Source of the DNA: Oceanitalea stevensii | GTDB lineage: Bacteria > Actinomycetota > Actinomycetes > Actinomycetales > Actinomycetaceae | Direction: 5' to 3' | NCBI RefSeq assembly: GCF_014837105.1 | Contig: NZ_JACSPO010000001.1 | Coordinates: 171,448-208,323, forward strand | DNA length: 36,876 nucleotides | Notes under the pieces: model-generated | The model's input: the letters and a program-made list of their open reading frames with translations, nothing else | Database searches by the model: none | What the model was told of the DNA's origin: nothing | Translations under genes and position numbers: made by a program | In this document: one piece after another, positions 9,045 through 17,473 of the stretch | Layout of the letters: each line of letters begins with the position of its first letter | Position numbering within the stretch: the stretch's first letter is position 1

Positions 9045-12000
9045 ATGGCTGCTGGAGGATCTGACAACTTCACCCACCTCCACGTGCACACCGAGTACTC
9101 GATGCTCGACGGTGCCTCCAAGGTCGACGAGCTGCTGGGCGAGGCCGCCCGGATGGGCCAGCCCGCCCTGGCGATCACCGACCACGGCTACCTCTTCGGG
9201 GCCTTCGACTTCTGGTCCAGCGCCCAGAAGCACGGCGTCAAGCCCATCATCGGGCTCGAGGCCTACGTGACGCCGGGCACCTCGCGCTTCGACAAGTCCC
9301 GGGTGCGCTGGGGCGAGGAGCACCAGGCCAAGGACGACGTCTCAGCCCGCGGCTCCTACACGCACATGACCCTGCTGGCCAAGAACAACCGGGGGATGAA
9401 CAACCTCTTCCGGCTCGGCTCGCGCGCCTCCATCGAGGGCCAGATGGGCAAGTGGCCGCGGATGGACCGCGAGCTCATCGAGACCCACGCCGAGGGCCTC
9501 ATCGCCACCACCGGCTGCCCGTCGGGCGAGGTGCAGACCCGCATCCGCCTCGGCCAGTACGACGAGGCGCTGCGCGCCGCCCGCGAGCTGCAGGACATCT
9601 TCGGCCGCGAGAACTACTACGTCGAGCTCATGGACCACGGCCTGGACATCGAGCGCCGCGTGACGAGCGACCTCCTGCGCCTGTCCAAGGACATCGGTGC
9701 GCCGCTCCTGGCCACCAACGACTCCCACTACACCCGCCCGGACGACGCGCGCACCCACGAGGTCATGCTCGCCCTGCAGTCGGGCAGCAAGCTCACCGAG
9801 CCGAGCTACGACCAGGGCGGCAGCCGTTTCGCCTTCACCGGGGACACCTACTACCTGCGCCCGGCCGCCGAGATGCGCGAGGTCTTCCGTGACCTGCCCG
9901 AGGCCTGCGACAACACCCTCCTCGTCGCCGAGCAGTGCGACGTCACCTTCCGCACCTCCGCCGACGGCGCGAACTACATGCCGCGCTTCCCCGTGCCCGC
10001 GGGGGAGGACGAGCACTCGTGGTTCGTCAAGGAGGTCGAGAAGGGACTGAAGTACCGCTACCCCGAGGGCGTGCCCGACCACGTCGAGAAGCAGGCGCGG
10101 TACGAGGTCGAGGTCATCACCCAGATGGGCTTCCCCGGCTACTTCCTCGTCGTCGCCGACTTCATCAACTGGGCCAAGTCCCAGGGCATCCGCGTGGGGC
10201 CGGGCCGTGGCTCCGGCGCCGGCTCGATGGTCGCCTACGCGCTGCGCATCACCGACCTCGACCCCCTCGTCCACGGCCTCATCTTCGAGCGCTTCCTCAA
10301 CCCCGACCGCGTCTCGATGCCCGACTTCGACGTCGACTTCGACGAGCGCCGGCGCGGTGAGGTCATCCGCTACGTCACCGAGAAGTACGGCGACGACCGC
10401 GTCGCCCAGGTCGTCACCTACGGCACCATCAAGGCCAAGCAGGCCCTCAAGGACTCCGCGCGCGTCCTGGACTTCCCCTTCCAGATGGGGGAGAAGCTCA
10501 CCAAGGCCATGCCGCCGTCGGTCATGGGCAAGGACATCACCCTCGCCGGCATCTTCGACCCGCGCGACAAGCGCTACGCCGAGGCCGAGGAGTTCCGCCA
10601 GCTCCACGCCGCGGACCCGGACGCGCAGGCCGTCGTCGAGACCGCGCAGGGCCTGGAGGGCATCAAGCGGCAGTGGGGCGTGCACGCCTGCGCCGTCATC
10701 ATGTCCAGCGAGCCGCTCCAGGACGTCATCCCGGTCATGCTGCGCCCGCAGGACGGCGCGATCATCACGCAGTTCGACTACCCGCAGTGCGAGAACCTCG
10801 GGCTGCTCAAGATGGACTTCCTCGGGCTGCGCAACCTCACCGTCATCGACGACGCCCTGGAGAACATCGAGCGCAACGGCAAGGAGGTCCCCGACCTCGA
10901 GCGCCTCCCGCTGGACGACCCCCTCACCTACGCCATGCTCGGCCGCGGAGACACCCTGGGCGTGTTCCAGCTCGACGGCGCCGGCATGCGGACCCTGCTG
11001 CGTCTCATGCGCCCCGACAACTTCGAGGACATCTCCGCCGTCGGCGCGCTCTACCGGCCCGGCCCGATGGGCGCGAACTCCCACACGAACTACGCGCTGC
11101 GCAAGACCGGCCAGCAGGCGATCGAGCCGATCCACCCCGAGCTCGAGGAGCCGCTCGCCGAGATCCTCGGCACCACCTACGGCCTGATCGTCTACCAGGA
11201 GCAGGTGATGGCGATCGCGCAGAAGGTCGCCGGGTACACGCTCGGCCAGGCCGACCTGCTGCGCCGCGCCATGGGCAAGAAGAAGAAGGCCGAGCTGGAC
11301 AAGCAGTTCGCCAGCTTCGAGGCCGGCATGCTCGAGCGTGGCTACTCCCCGGCCGCGGTCAAGACGCTGTGGGACATCCTCCTGCCCTTCTCCGACTACG
11401 CCTTCAACAAGGCGCACTCGGCGGCGTACGGGATCATCTCCTACTGGACCGCGTACCTGAAGGCGAACTTCCCCACGGAGTTCATGGCCGCCCTGCTCAC
11501 CTCCACGCAGGTGAACAAGGACCGCCTGGGGCTGTACCTCGGCGAGGCCCGCCACATGGGCATCAGCGTGCTGTCTCCGGACGTCAACACCTCGGTGGGC
11601 TCCTTCGCGGCCGTCGGGGAGGAGATCCGTTTCGGCCTCGCCGCGGTGCGCAACGTCGGGGCGAACGTCGTCGAGGCGATCATCTCCACCCGCGAGGAGA
11701 AGGGGGAGTACACCTCCTTCACCGACTTCCTCGACAAGGTGCCCGCGGTCGTGTGCAACAAGCGCACCATCGAGTCGCTCATCAAGGCCGGGGCCTTCGA
11801 CTCCCTGGGCCACACCCGCCGCGCTCTCCTCGCCCGCCACGAGGAGGCCATCGACATGGTCATCGACGTCAAGCGCAACGAGGCGGTCGGCCAGTTCGAC
11901 CTCTTCGCGGGCCTCGGCGGCGACGGCGGGGCGGGCGGTGCCGGCTTCACCATCGACATCCCCGACCTGCCCGAGTGGGACAAGCCGGAGAAGCTCACCT

Positions 12001-12611
12001 TCGAGCGCCAGATGCTCGGCCTGTACGTCTCGGACCACCCGCTGTTCGGGCTCGAGCACGTGCTCCAGCGCGCCGCGGACGTCTCGATCGCCACGCTGCT
12101 CACCGACGAGACCCGTCCAGACGGCTCCAACGTCACCATCGCCGGCCTCGTCACCTCCCTGCAGCGGAAGATGACGAAGAACGGCAACCCGTGGGCGATC
12201 GCCACCGTCGAGGACCTCGAGGGCGCGATCGAGGTGCTGTTCTTCCCGCAGACCTACTCGACGGTCTCGACGATGCTCGCCGACGACTCGATCATCACGG
12301 TGCGTGGCCGCCTCAACCGGCGCGACGACATCCCGACGATCTACGCCGCCGAGATGACCCTGCCGGACGTCTCCCAGGCCACCGACGGGCCGGTCCAGCT
12401 CACGCTCGCCGCCAACCGGTGCACCGCGCCGCTCGTCGAGCGGCTCAAGGGGATCCTCACCGACCACCCCGGCAGCTCGGAGGTGCGGCTGCGGCTCACC
12501 AGCCCCGGCCGGTCGACGACGATGCGCCTGGAGGACTCCTTCCGCGTCGAGCCCTCCACGGCGCTGTTCGGTGACCTCAAGACGCTCCTCGGCCCGGGCT
12601 GCCTCGTCTAG
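9045..12611 (+). CDS. dnaE: DNA polymerase III alpha subunit (replicative polymerase, DnaE1 type)
   Basis: The 1188-aa catalytic subunit of the replicase. It begins with a PHP domain (THLHVHTEYSMLDGASK; ITDHGYLFG), whose intact metal-binding His residues suggest an active PHP proofreading site as in mycobacterial DnaE1. The polymerase core carries RVGPGRGSGAGSMVAY, PDFDVDFDERRR (catalytic Asp427 and Asp429) and LKMDFLGLRNL (third Asp591). The later regions include the helix-hairpin-helix and an OB fold (VTIAGLVTSLQRKMTKNGNPW). The frame is open upstream to 8907, but ATG 9045 matches the family start and a -10 element sits directly in front. It converges with the ACT-domain gene, with 18 bases between stops. 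Confidence 0.97.
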   Translation: MAAGGSDNFTHLHVHTEYSMLDGASKVDELLGEAARMGQPALAITDHGYLFGAFDFWSSAQKHGVKPIIGLEAYVTPGTSRFDKSRVRWGEEHQAKDDVSARGSYTHMTLLAKNNRGMNNLFRLGSRASIEGQMGKWPRMDRELIETHAEGLIATTGCPSGEVQTRIRLGQYDEALRAARELQDIFGRENYYVELMDHGLDIERRVTSDLLRLSKDIGAPLLATNDSHYTRPDDARTHEVMLALQSGSKLTEPSYDQGGSRFAFTGDTYYLRPAAEMREVFRDLPEACDNTLLVAEQCDVTFRTSADGANYMPRFPVPAGEDEHSWFVKEVEKGLKYRYPEGVPDHVEKQARYEVEVITQMGFPGYFLVVADFINWAKSQGIRVGPGRGSGAGSMVAYALRITDLDPLVHGLIFERFLNPDRVSMPDFDVDFDERRRGEVIRYVTEKYGDDRVAQVVTYGTIKAKQALKDSARVLDFPFQMGEKLTKAMPPSVMGKDITLAGIFDPRDKRYAEAEEFRQLHAADPDAQAVVETAQGLEGIKRQWGVHACAVIMSSEPLQDVIPVMLRPQDGAIITQFDYPQCENLGLLKMDFLGLRNLTVIDDALENIERNGKEVPDLERLPLDDPLTYAMLGRGDTLGVFQLDGAGMRTLLRLMRPDNFEDISAVGALYRPGPMGANSHTNYALRKTGQQAIEPIHPELEEPLAEILGTTYGLIVYQEQVMAIAQKVAGYTLGQADLLRRAMGKKKKAELDKQFASFEAGMLERGYSPAAVKTLWDILLPFSDYAFNKAHSAAYGIISYWTAYLKANFPTEFMAALLTSTQVNKDRLGLYLGEARHMGISVLSPDVNTSVGSFAAVGEEIRFGLAAVRNVGANVVEAIISTREEKGEYTSFTDFLDKVPAVVCNKRTIESLIKAGAFDSLGHTRRALLARHEEAIDMVIDVKRNEAVGQFDLFAGLGGDGGAGGAGFTIDIPDLPEWDKPEKLTFERQMLGLYVSDHPLFGLEHVLQRAADVSIATLLTDETRPDGSNVTIAGLVTSLQRKMTKNGNPWAIATVEDLEGAIEVLFFPQTYSTVSTMLADDSIITVRGRLNRRDDIPTIYAAEMTLPDVSQATDGPVQLTLAANRCTAPLVERLKGILTDHPGSSEVRLRLTSPGRSTTMRLEDSFRVEPSTALFGDLKTLLGPGCLV

Positions 12612-12629
12612 CGGTCCGGCCTCGGGGGC

Positions 12630-13490
12630 TCAGCCCTCGGCGTGGGAGGTGGCCCCGCCCAGGCCCGTGAGCCGGACGCCGTCGACGAGCTCGGCGAGCT
12701 CGGCGAGGCGGTGCGCCCGGGCCGACTCGGCGAGCGTGAACGGCTGACCCGGCCGGGCGAGCACGACCGCTCCGCGCCAGCCGGCGTGGATCTTGATCCG
12801 TGTGGCGTCGCCCGACAGGTGGGAGGCCGGGTCGCCGGGCCCGCCGTCGACCACCTCGGCACCGAGGAAGTCGGCGACGGCCTCGGGAAGCTCGTGCGGG
12901 GCCTCCGCGACGCGCAGGGCGGTGCACAGCGCCCGGGTCGGGTTGTCGACCAGGGCCAGGGCGGTGGTCGGCCACGCCTGGACGGCGCGGCCCCCGCCGT
13001 CCTCGACGGCCTCGACGAGGTCCCGCGCGGTGATCTCCTCCGGGACGTCGACGACGAACTCGTCGACCGCCCCGTCGGCACCGGGCTGGACCTGCACGCC
13101 GAGGATGTTGCCGTCGAGCAGTCGCAGCTGCCGGGTGATGGCCTCGAGGCTGCCGGGGGTGTCCCGCACCGTCGTCCGCAGCCGCCACAGCGAGCCGGCG
13201 GCGTCGAGGCGTCGCCGCTCGCGCAGGATCGGCCCGTGCAGCCAGCGCCGCAGCAGCCGGGTCACCGAGGGTTCGGCGACCCACACGGCCAGGGCGGTGG
13301 CCGTCACCGTGAGCACGAGCACCTTGGTGAGGAGCGGGAGGTCGCTGGCCACGACGGCGGCGTGCACCGCCAGCTCGAGCGGGAGCATGGCCAGGACGGT
13401 CGCGGCCGTCCGGCGTGCCTTGCGTGGCTCGGGCAGCCGCCCGCACACCTCGCAGGCCAGCGTGTCCGTCGGGTCCCCGTGCTTGTCCAT
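12630..13490 (-). CDS. ACT-domain membrane protein of unknown function
   Basis: A 286-aa protein. The N-terminus has a CEVC pair (Cys13/Cys16), followed by two membrane segments (about residues 29-47, AATVLAMLPLELAVHAAVV, and 53-71, TKVLVLTVTATALAVWVA). Then comes a cytoplasmic part with an ACT fold (about 95-170: RTTVRDTPGSLEAITRQLRL; NILGVQVQPGADGAVDEFVVDVP) and a second, less clear regulatory-like region. ACT domains bind amino acids or other small molecules, so this could be a membrane-tethered sensor. The ATG at 13490 follows a CTGGGGGC-type ribosome-binding site; an upstream in-frame extension would overlap the neighbouring gene. I do not recognise a named family. Confidence 0.7.
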   Translation of the reverse strand: MDKHGDPTDTLACEVCGRLPEPRKARRTAATVLAMLPLELAVHAAVVASDLPLLTKVLVLTVTATALAVWVAEPSVTRLLRRWLHGPILRERRRLDAAGSLWRLRTTVRDTPGSLEAITRQLRLLDGNILGVQVQPGADGAVDEFVVDVPEEITARDLVEAVEDGGGRAVQAWPTTALALVDNPTRALCTALRVAEAPHELPEAVADFLGAEVVDGGPGDPASHLSGDATRIKIHAGWRGAVVLARPGQPFTLAESARAHRLAELAELVDGVRLTGLGGATSHAEG

Positions 13491-13573
13491 GCCCCCAGGC
13501 TGGCCGACCCCCGTTCCGGGGACGTTTCGGCGGGGATACAGCCGTGTGAATAGTTCAGGCCGGCCCGGCGGGC

Positions 13574-14245
13574 TCAGCCGGTCGCCGTCACCAGCTCGTG
13601 GACGGCGCGCGCGACGCCCGCGGGGTCGGTGAGGAAGCCGAGATGGCCCAGCGGCAGGGTGCGCACGGGCCAGCCCAGCCACTGCGCGCGCCTCCGCTCG
13701 GCCGCGTAGGTGTCACCGAAGGTGAGGCAGGCACCGCGCAGGGCGGCTGTCCACCCCGCGGGGACAGGGACGGTGCCGCGGAGATAGGCCGCGGGCACAC
13801 GCGGCGTCGCGGCGCGGACCTCGCGGTGGGTCGCGGCGTCGGGGAAGAGCGCGCGGACGTCCTCCTCCGGCCACCAGTCGGTCCAGCGGGGGAGCAGCCC
13901 GTCCTCCGCGACGGGCCCGAGCGCCTCGCGGAGCGACGCCGGTGCGACGTCGTGGGCGCCGCCGGCGGTCGCGGGCAGCCCGGCGTCCATGAAGACGGCC
14001 CGCCCCACGCCCGGCGTCCCGGTGAGGGCGGGGACGTAGAGCCCGGCGTTGGAGTGGGCGACGACGACGTCCCAGCGCCGGGTGCCGAGAGCGTTGGCGT
14101 ACGCGGCGAGGACCTGCTCCGGGCCCGGAGCAGGCTCCACCCCGATCACCGAGGCCGGTGACCCGAGACGTCCGAGCTCACTGGCGAGCGGCTCGAGGAC
14201 GGAGGCGGGCAGGAACACGCTCCCAAGGAGCGCGACCCGGGTCAT
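13574..14245 (-). CDS. Alpha/beta hydrolase family protein
   Basis: A 223-aa predicted cytoplasmic hydrolase. It starts with the strand-loop MTRVALLGSVFLPASVLEPLA. The nucleophile elbow is VVAHSNAGLYVP with Ser65. Asp and His positions are less certain, but PLGHLGFLTDPAGVARAVHELV near the end supplies the expected histidine. The substrate is unknown. The start at 14245 gives a compact protein and leaves 23 bases to the bioY stop, so the two may be cotranscribed. Longer starts inside bioY were rejected. A role in biotin metabolism is possible only by position, since BioH is also an alpha/beta hydrolase, and this is speculative. Confidence 0.7.
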   Translation of the reverse strand: MTRVALLGSVFLPASVLEPLASELGRLGSPASVIGVEPAPGPEQVLAAYANALGTRRWDVVVAHSNAGLYVPALTGTPGVGRAVFMDAGLPATAGGAHDVAPASLREALGPVAEDGLLPRWTDWWPEEDVRALFPDAATHREVRAATPRVPAAYLRGTVPVPAGWTAALRGACLTFGDTYAAERRRAQWLGWPVRTLPLGHLGFLTDPAGVARAVHELVTATG

Positions 14246-14268
14246 GGCCCGACCAACCTGGGGCCCGC

Positions 14269-14841
14269 TCAGCCCTTGCGGCGCAGGAGACGCCAGGCGG
14301 CGGGCAGCAGCCCGGCGGCGGCCGCTGCCTTGAGGACGTCGCCGAGGAGGAAGGGCAGCACGCCGAGGACGAGCGCCTCCCCGAGGCCGACGCCGAGGCT
14401 CACCATGAGCCACGGCACGCCACCGGCGTAGACGGCGAGGGTGGCCAGGACGGCGGCGCCGGCCATCGACAGCGGGCTGCGGTCCGCGCGGCGGCGGGCG
14501 AGCGCCCCGACGATGCCGGCGGCGAGGACGTAGCCGATGACGTAGCCGAAGGAGGCGGTGTGCCACCCCGCCGACTGCTCGGCGAACCACGGCACGCCGG
14601 CCACCCCGGCGACGAGGTAGAGCAGCATGCTCAGCGTCCCGCGCACCGGCCCGAGCGAGGCCCCCACGAGGAGGACGGCGAAGGTGCCGAGCGACAGCGG
14701 CACCGGGGTGAAGGGCAGCGGCAGGACCACCTGGGACAGCACGCCGGTGACGACGGCGCCGCCGGCGACGAGGGACGCGTCGCGGACGAGCCCGGCGGGC
14801 AGCGAGTCGGCGAGGACGGCGGCGGGGGTGGTCGTGGTCAT
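14269..14841 (-). CDS. bioY: Biotin transporter BioY (S component of an ECF transporter)
   Basis: A 190-aa membrane protein of the BioY family. It has about six hydrophobic helices, and the family's PLPFTPVPLSLGTFAVLLVGASLG motif region is visible, with GWHTASFGYVIGYVLAAGIVG in the middle and FLLGDVLKAAAAAGLLP near the C-terminus. It captures biotin at the membrane and may work alone or with an energising EcfAT module; neither bioM nor bioN is present nearby. ATG 14841 was chosen because GAGAGG precedes it and the family starts near this point. A -10 (TAGCGT) lies at 14870-14875. Confidence 0.93.
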   Translation of the reverse strand: MTTTTPAAVLADSLPAGLVRDASLVAGGAVVTGVLSQVVLPLPFTPVPLSLGTFAVLLVGASLGPVRGTLSMLLYLVAGVAGVPWFAEQSAGWHTASFGYVIGYVLAAGIVGALARRRADRSPLSMAGAAVLATLAVYAGGVPWLMVSLGVGLGEALVLGVLPFLLGDVLKAAAAAGLLPAAWRLLRRKG

Positions 14842-14869
14842 GGCATACCTCTCGTGGGGAACACCGGCC

Positions 14870-14875
14870 ACGCTA
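14870..14875 (-). promoter_or_regulatory. Probable -10 element for bioY
   Basis: Reading on the minus strand, TAGCGT lies 28 bases before the bioY ATG, leaving room for a short leader with GAGAGG. No biotin riboswitch or BioQ/BirA box was recognised here. Confidence 0.45.
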
Positions 14876-14939
14876 ACGAGTGGCAGGCGGGGGGCGGGGT
14901 GCGGACCCGCACAGATTCGGGGCGGCGGGTCTGTAGCGG

Positions 14940-15164
14940 TCAGCCGACGACGGCGACGAGCACCCCGCCGGGCGTGCTCACCTCGACGCGTGCACCGGAG
15001 GCGAGCTGGCGTCCCCGGCGGGTCTCCACGACGCCGTCGACGCTCACCTCGCCGTCGGCGATGAGCTCGCGGGCGTGGGCCCCGGACTCGGCGAGCGAGG
15101 CGAGCTTGAGGAACTGGCCGAGCCGGATCTCCCCCTCGACGGGCACGACGTGCTGCGCTTCCAT
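14940..15164 (-). CDS. Small S4-domain RNA-binding protein (YbcJ-like)
   Basis: A 74-aa protein consisting almost entirely of an S4 RNA-binding fold: [40 protein letters not shown] and VEVSTPGG. The family binds structured RNA, perhaps ribosomal; the partner is unknown. ATG 15164 is preferred because the S4 homology begins soon after it and CATGAT is placed seven bases upstream, giving a leaderless transcript. It is divergent from hisD, with 71 bases between the two starts. Confidence 0.82.
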   Translation of the reverse strand: MEAQHVVPVEGEIRLGQFLKLASLAESGAHARELIADGEVSVDGVVETRRGRQLASGARVEVSTPGGVLVAVVG

Positions 15165-15171
15165 GGCACCG

Positions 15172-15177
15172 ATCATG
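15172..15177 (-). promoter_or_regulatory. -10 element giving a probable leaderless mRNA for the S4 gene
   Basis: On the minus strand CATGAT lies seven bases before ATG 15164, with no ribosome-binding site between. Confidence 0.45.
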
Positions 15178-15223
15178 CCCTGTCGTCGGCTGGACGGCCC
15201 CCGCCGCGCCCTGCTGGGCGGCA

Positions 15224-15229
15224 TACGAT
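15224..15229 (+). promoter_or_regulatory. -10 element giving a probable leaderless hisD mRNA
   Basis: TACGAT lies six bases before ATG 15236. No Shine-Dalgarno-like sequence occurs in the gap, so translation probably starts at the mRNA 5' end. Confidence 0.55.
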
Positions 15230-15235
15230 CAATCC

Positions 15236-16564
15236 ATGCTCAGGCGAATCGACCTCCGCGCCAGCGACCTGGCCCCCGCCGCCCTCGTCGACGTGCTCCC
15301 GCGCGCCACGCTCGACGTCGAGGCCGCGATGGCGCAGGTGCTCCCCATCATCGACGACGTCCGCGCCCGCGGCGGTGCCGCCCTGCGTGACCTCGCCGAG
15401 CGTTTCGACGGCGTGCGGCCCGAGCACCTGCGGGTGCCGGCCCGGGCCCTGGCCGAGGCGCTCGAGGGTCTCGACCCGCAGGTGCGCGAGGCCCTGGAGC
15501 TGTCGATCGACCACAACCGCGCCGGCCACACCGCGCAGCTGCCCACCGAGCGGGACACCGAGATCCTGCCCGGCGGCCACGTCCGCCAGCGCTGGGTGCC
15601 GGTGAGCCGGGTGGGGCTCTACGTGCCCGGCGGCCTCGCGGTCTACCCCTCGAGCGTCGTCATGAACGTCGTCGCCGCGCAGGTGGCCGGCGTGCGCTCG
15701 CTCGCCGTCGCCAGCCCGCCCCAGCAGGCGTTCGGCGGCCTGCCCCACCCGACGATCCTCGCCGCCTGCGCCCTGCTCGGCGTCGAGGAGGTCTACGCCG
15801 TCGGCGGCGCCCAGGCCGTGGGCATGCTCGCCCACGGGGCGGCGGGGGAGGAGGGCACCCCCGACGACGCACAGCTGTGTGCGCCCGTCGACGTCGTCAC
15901 CGGTCCCGGCAACATCTTCGTCGCCGCCGCCAAGCGGGCCGTCATGGGCCGGGTGGGCATCGACGCCGAGGCCGGCACGACGGAGATCGCCGTCCTCGCC
16001 GACGCCGGTGCGGACCCCCGCTACGTGGCCGCCGACCTCATCTCCCAGGCCGAGCACGACCCCGCCGCGGCCTCCGTCCTCGTCACCGACAGCCCCGAGC
16101 TGGCCGACGCCGTCGACGCCGAGATCGAGCGCCAGGCCGCCGCGACGACGCACGCCGAGCGTGTCCGCACCGCCCTGTCCGGCCCGCAGTCGGGCACGGT
16201 GCTCGTCACCGACCTCGAGCAGGGGATCGCCGTGTGCGACGCCTACGGCGCCGAGCACCTCGAGATCCAGACCGCGGACGCCGCCGCCGTCGCCGAGCGG
16301 ATCCGCAACGCGGGCGCGATCTTCGTCGGGCCCTACAGCCCGGTGCCGCTCGGGGACTACCTCGCGGGCTCCAACCACGTGCTGCCCACCGGCGGCACGG
16401 CCCGCTTCGCCTCCGGCCTGAGCGTCATGGCCTTCCTCAAGCAGGTGCAGGTCATCGAGTACGACGACGCCGCGCTGCGGAAGGTCGCCGGGCCGCTGCG
16501 CGCGCTCGCCGTCTCCGAGGACCTGCCGGCCCACGCCGACGCCGTCGACCTCCGGCTCGGCTGA
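15236..16564 (+). CDS. hisD: Histidinol dehydrogenase
   Basis: The 442-aa zinc-dependent enzyme of the last two steps of histidine synthesis (histidinol to histidine with 2 NAD+). Clear family motifs are [75 protein letters not shown] (catalytic Glu-His pair) and [15 protein letters not shown]. Length is normal. Other actinobacteria often have hisC and further his genes directly downstream; here a lipoprotein gene follows after 155 bases, so the rest of the pathway must be elsewhere. Confidence 0.97.
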   Translation: MLRRIDLRASDLAPAALVDVLPRATLDVEAAMAQVLPIIDDVRARGGAALRDLAERFDGVRPEHLRVPARALAEALEGLDPQVREALELSIDHNRAGHTAQLPTERDTEILPGGHVRQRWVPVSRVGLYVPGGLAVYPSSVVMNVVAAQVAGVRSLAVASPPQQAFGGLPHPTILAACALLGVEEVYAVGGAQAVGMLAHGAAGEEGTPDDAQLCAPVDVVTGPGNIFVAAAKRAVMGRVGIDAEAGTTEIAVLADAGADPRYVAADLISQAEHDPAAASVLVTDSPELADAVDAEIERQAAATTHAERVRTALSGPQSGTVLVTDLEQGIAVCDAYGAEHLEIQTADAAAVAERIRNAGAIFVGPYSPVPLGDYLAGSNHVLPTGGTARFASGLSVMAFLKQVQVIEYDDAALRKVAGPLRALAVSEDLPAHADAVDLRLG

Positions 16565-16719
16565 CCCGTTCGCCGAGGGCGCACACGCCCCGACGACGGC
16601 GGCAGGTCGGCCGTCGGCGGGCGGCGGACCGTCGGCGGGGAGGACCCGTAGGCGGCGGGGACTTGCGTGGTGGGCCGTGCGGCGCGCACGCTGGAACCTC
16701 GTCTTCGAGAGGAATCCCC

Positions 16720-17469
16720 ATGCGAACCAAGGTTGCCGTGGCGACCGCTGCCCTCCTGCTGGCCCTGACGGCCTGCGGATCGGGCGACGACGACGCCGAA
16801 CCGACCGCGGAGACGAGCACGCCTGCCGCCGAGGAGAGCGCAGCACCGGAGGCGCCCACGCCTCCCGCGGCCGACCTCGAGGGCCTGCCCGACGTCGTCG
16901 CCGAGGTCAACGGCACCGAGGTCACCCTGGAGGAGTTCACCCAGGTGTACGAGGGCCAGCTCCAGCAGGCGTTCATGCAGTCGCAGATGACGGGCGAGCA
17001 GGTCGACCAGGAGGCTCTCAAGCAGAGCACCGCGGAGGGCCTGGTGGACACCGAGCTGCTCCTCGCCGAGGCCGAGGCCCGCGACATCGCCCCCACCCAG
17101 GAGGAGATCGACGCCGCCGCCGAGGAGATCGCCGCCTCCAGCGGGCTGGGCTCGGCCGACGAGCTCTTCACCGCGCTCGAGGAGCAGGGGCTGGGCCGGG
17201 AGGAGGCCGTCGCGCAGATCGAGGAGCAGACGGCTCTCGAGCAGCTCTTCGCCGACGAGGCCGGGGAGTTCACCCCCTCGGAGGAGGAGGCGCGCGAGCT
17301 CTACGACTCCGCCGCCGAGCAGGGCGGCGGCGCCGAGGGCGAGCTGCCCCCGTTCGAGGAGGTCCGCCCCCAGATCGAGGCGCAGCTCCAGCAGGAGCAC
17401 GAGAGCGCGGCCGTCCAGACCCTCCTCGAGCAGCTCCGCGGCGACGCGGACATCACCTACCACCTGTGA
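16720..17469 (+). CDS. SurA N-terminal-domain-like lipoprotein
   Basis: A 249-aa predicted lipoprotein. The signal peptide ends in the lipobox LTAC with Cys19 as the lipidated residue. An acidic Thr/Ala/Pro linker follows to about residue 50. The folded part (about 55-245) resembles the chaperone-like N-terminal part of SurA/PrsA proteins: VVAEVNGTEVTLEEFTQVYE, TAEGLVDTELLLAEAEARDI and a C-terminal returning helix (VRPQIEAQLQQEHESAAVQTLLEQL). No rotamase domain is visible, so it would act as a holdase or foldase for exported proteins. GAGAGGAA precedes the ATG. The large secreted enzymes in this window are the kind of clients it could serve, which is inference. Confidence 0.82.
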   Translation: MRTKVAVATAALLLALTACGSGDDDAEPTAETSTPAAEESAAPEAPTPPAADLEGLPDVVAEVNGTEVTLEEFTQVYEGQLQQAFMQSQMTGEQVDQEALKQSTAEGLVDTELLLAEAEARDIAPTQEEIDAAAEEIAASSGLGSADELFTALEEQGLGREEAVAQIEEQTALEQLFADEAGEFTPSEEEARELYDSAAEQGGGAEGELPPFEEVRPQIEAQLQQEHESAAVQTLLEQLRGDADITYHL

Positions 17470-17473
17470 GCGG

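Noticed and set aside
9342..12467. A 1041-codon frame on the minus strand opposite dnaE
   Set aside because: A mirror of dnaE codon bias with no recognisable motif or start signal.
13574..14590. A longer alpha/beta hydrolase reading into bioY
   Set aside because: The extra residues are antisense-like Arg-rich sequence; the hydrolase fold begins at the ATG at 14245.
14842..14939. Riboswitch or biotin-operator upstream of bioY
   Set aside because: Only a -10-like hexamer and a normal ribosome-binding site could be seen; no conserved aptamer or clear BioQ/BirA palindrome.
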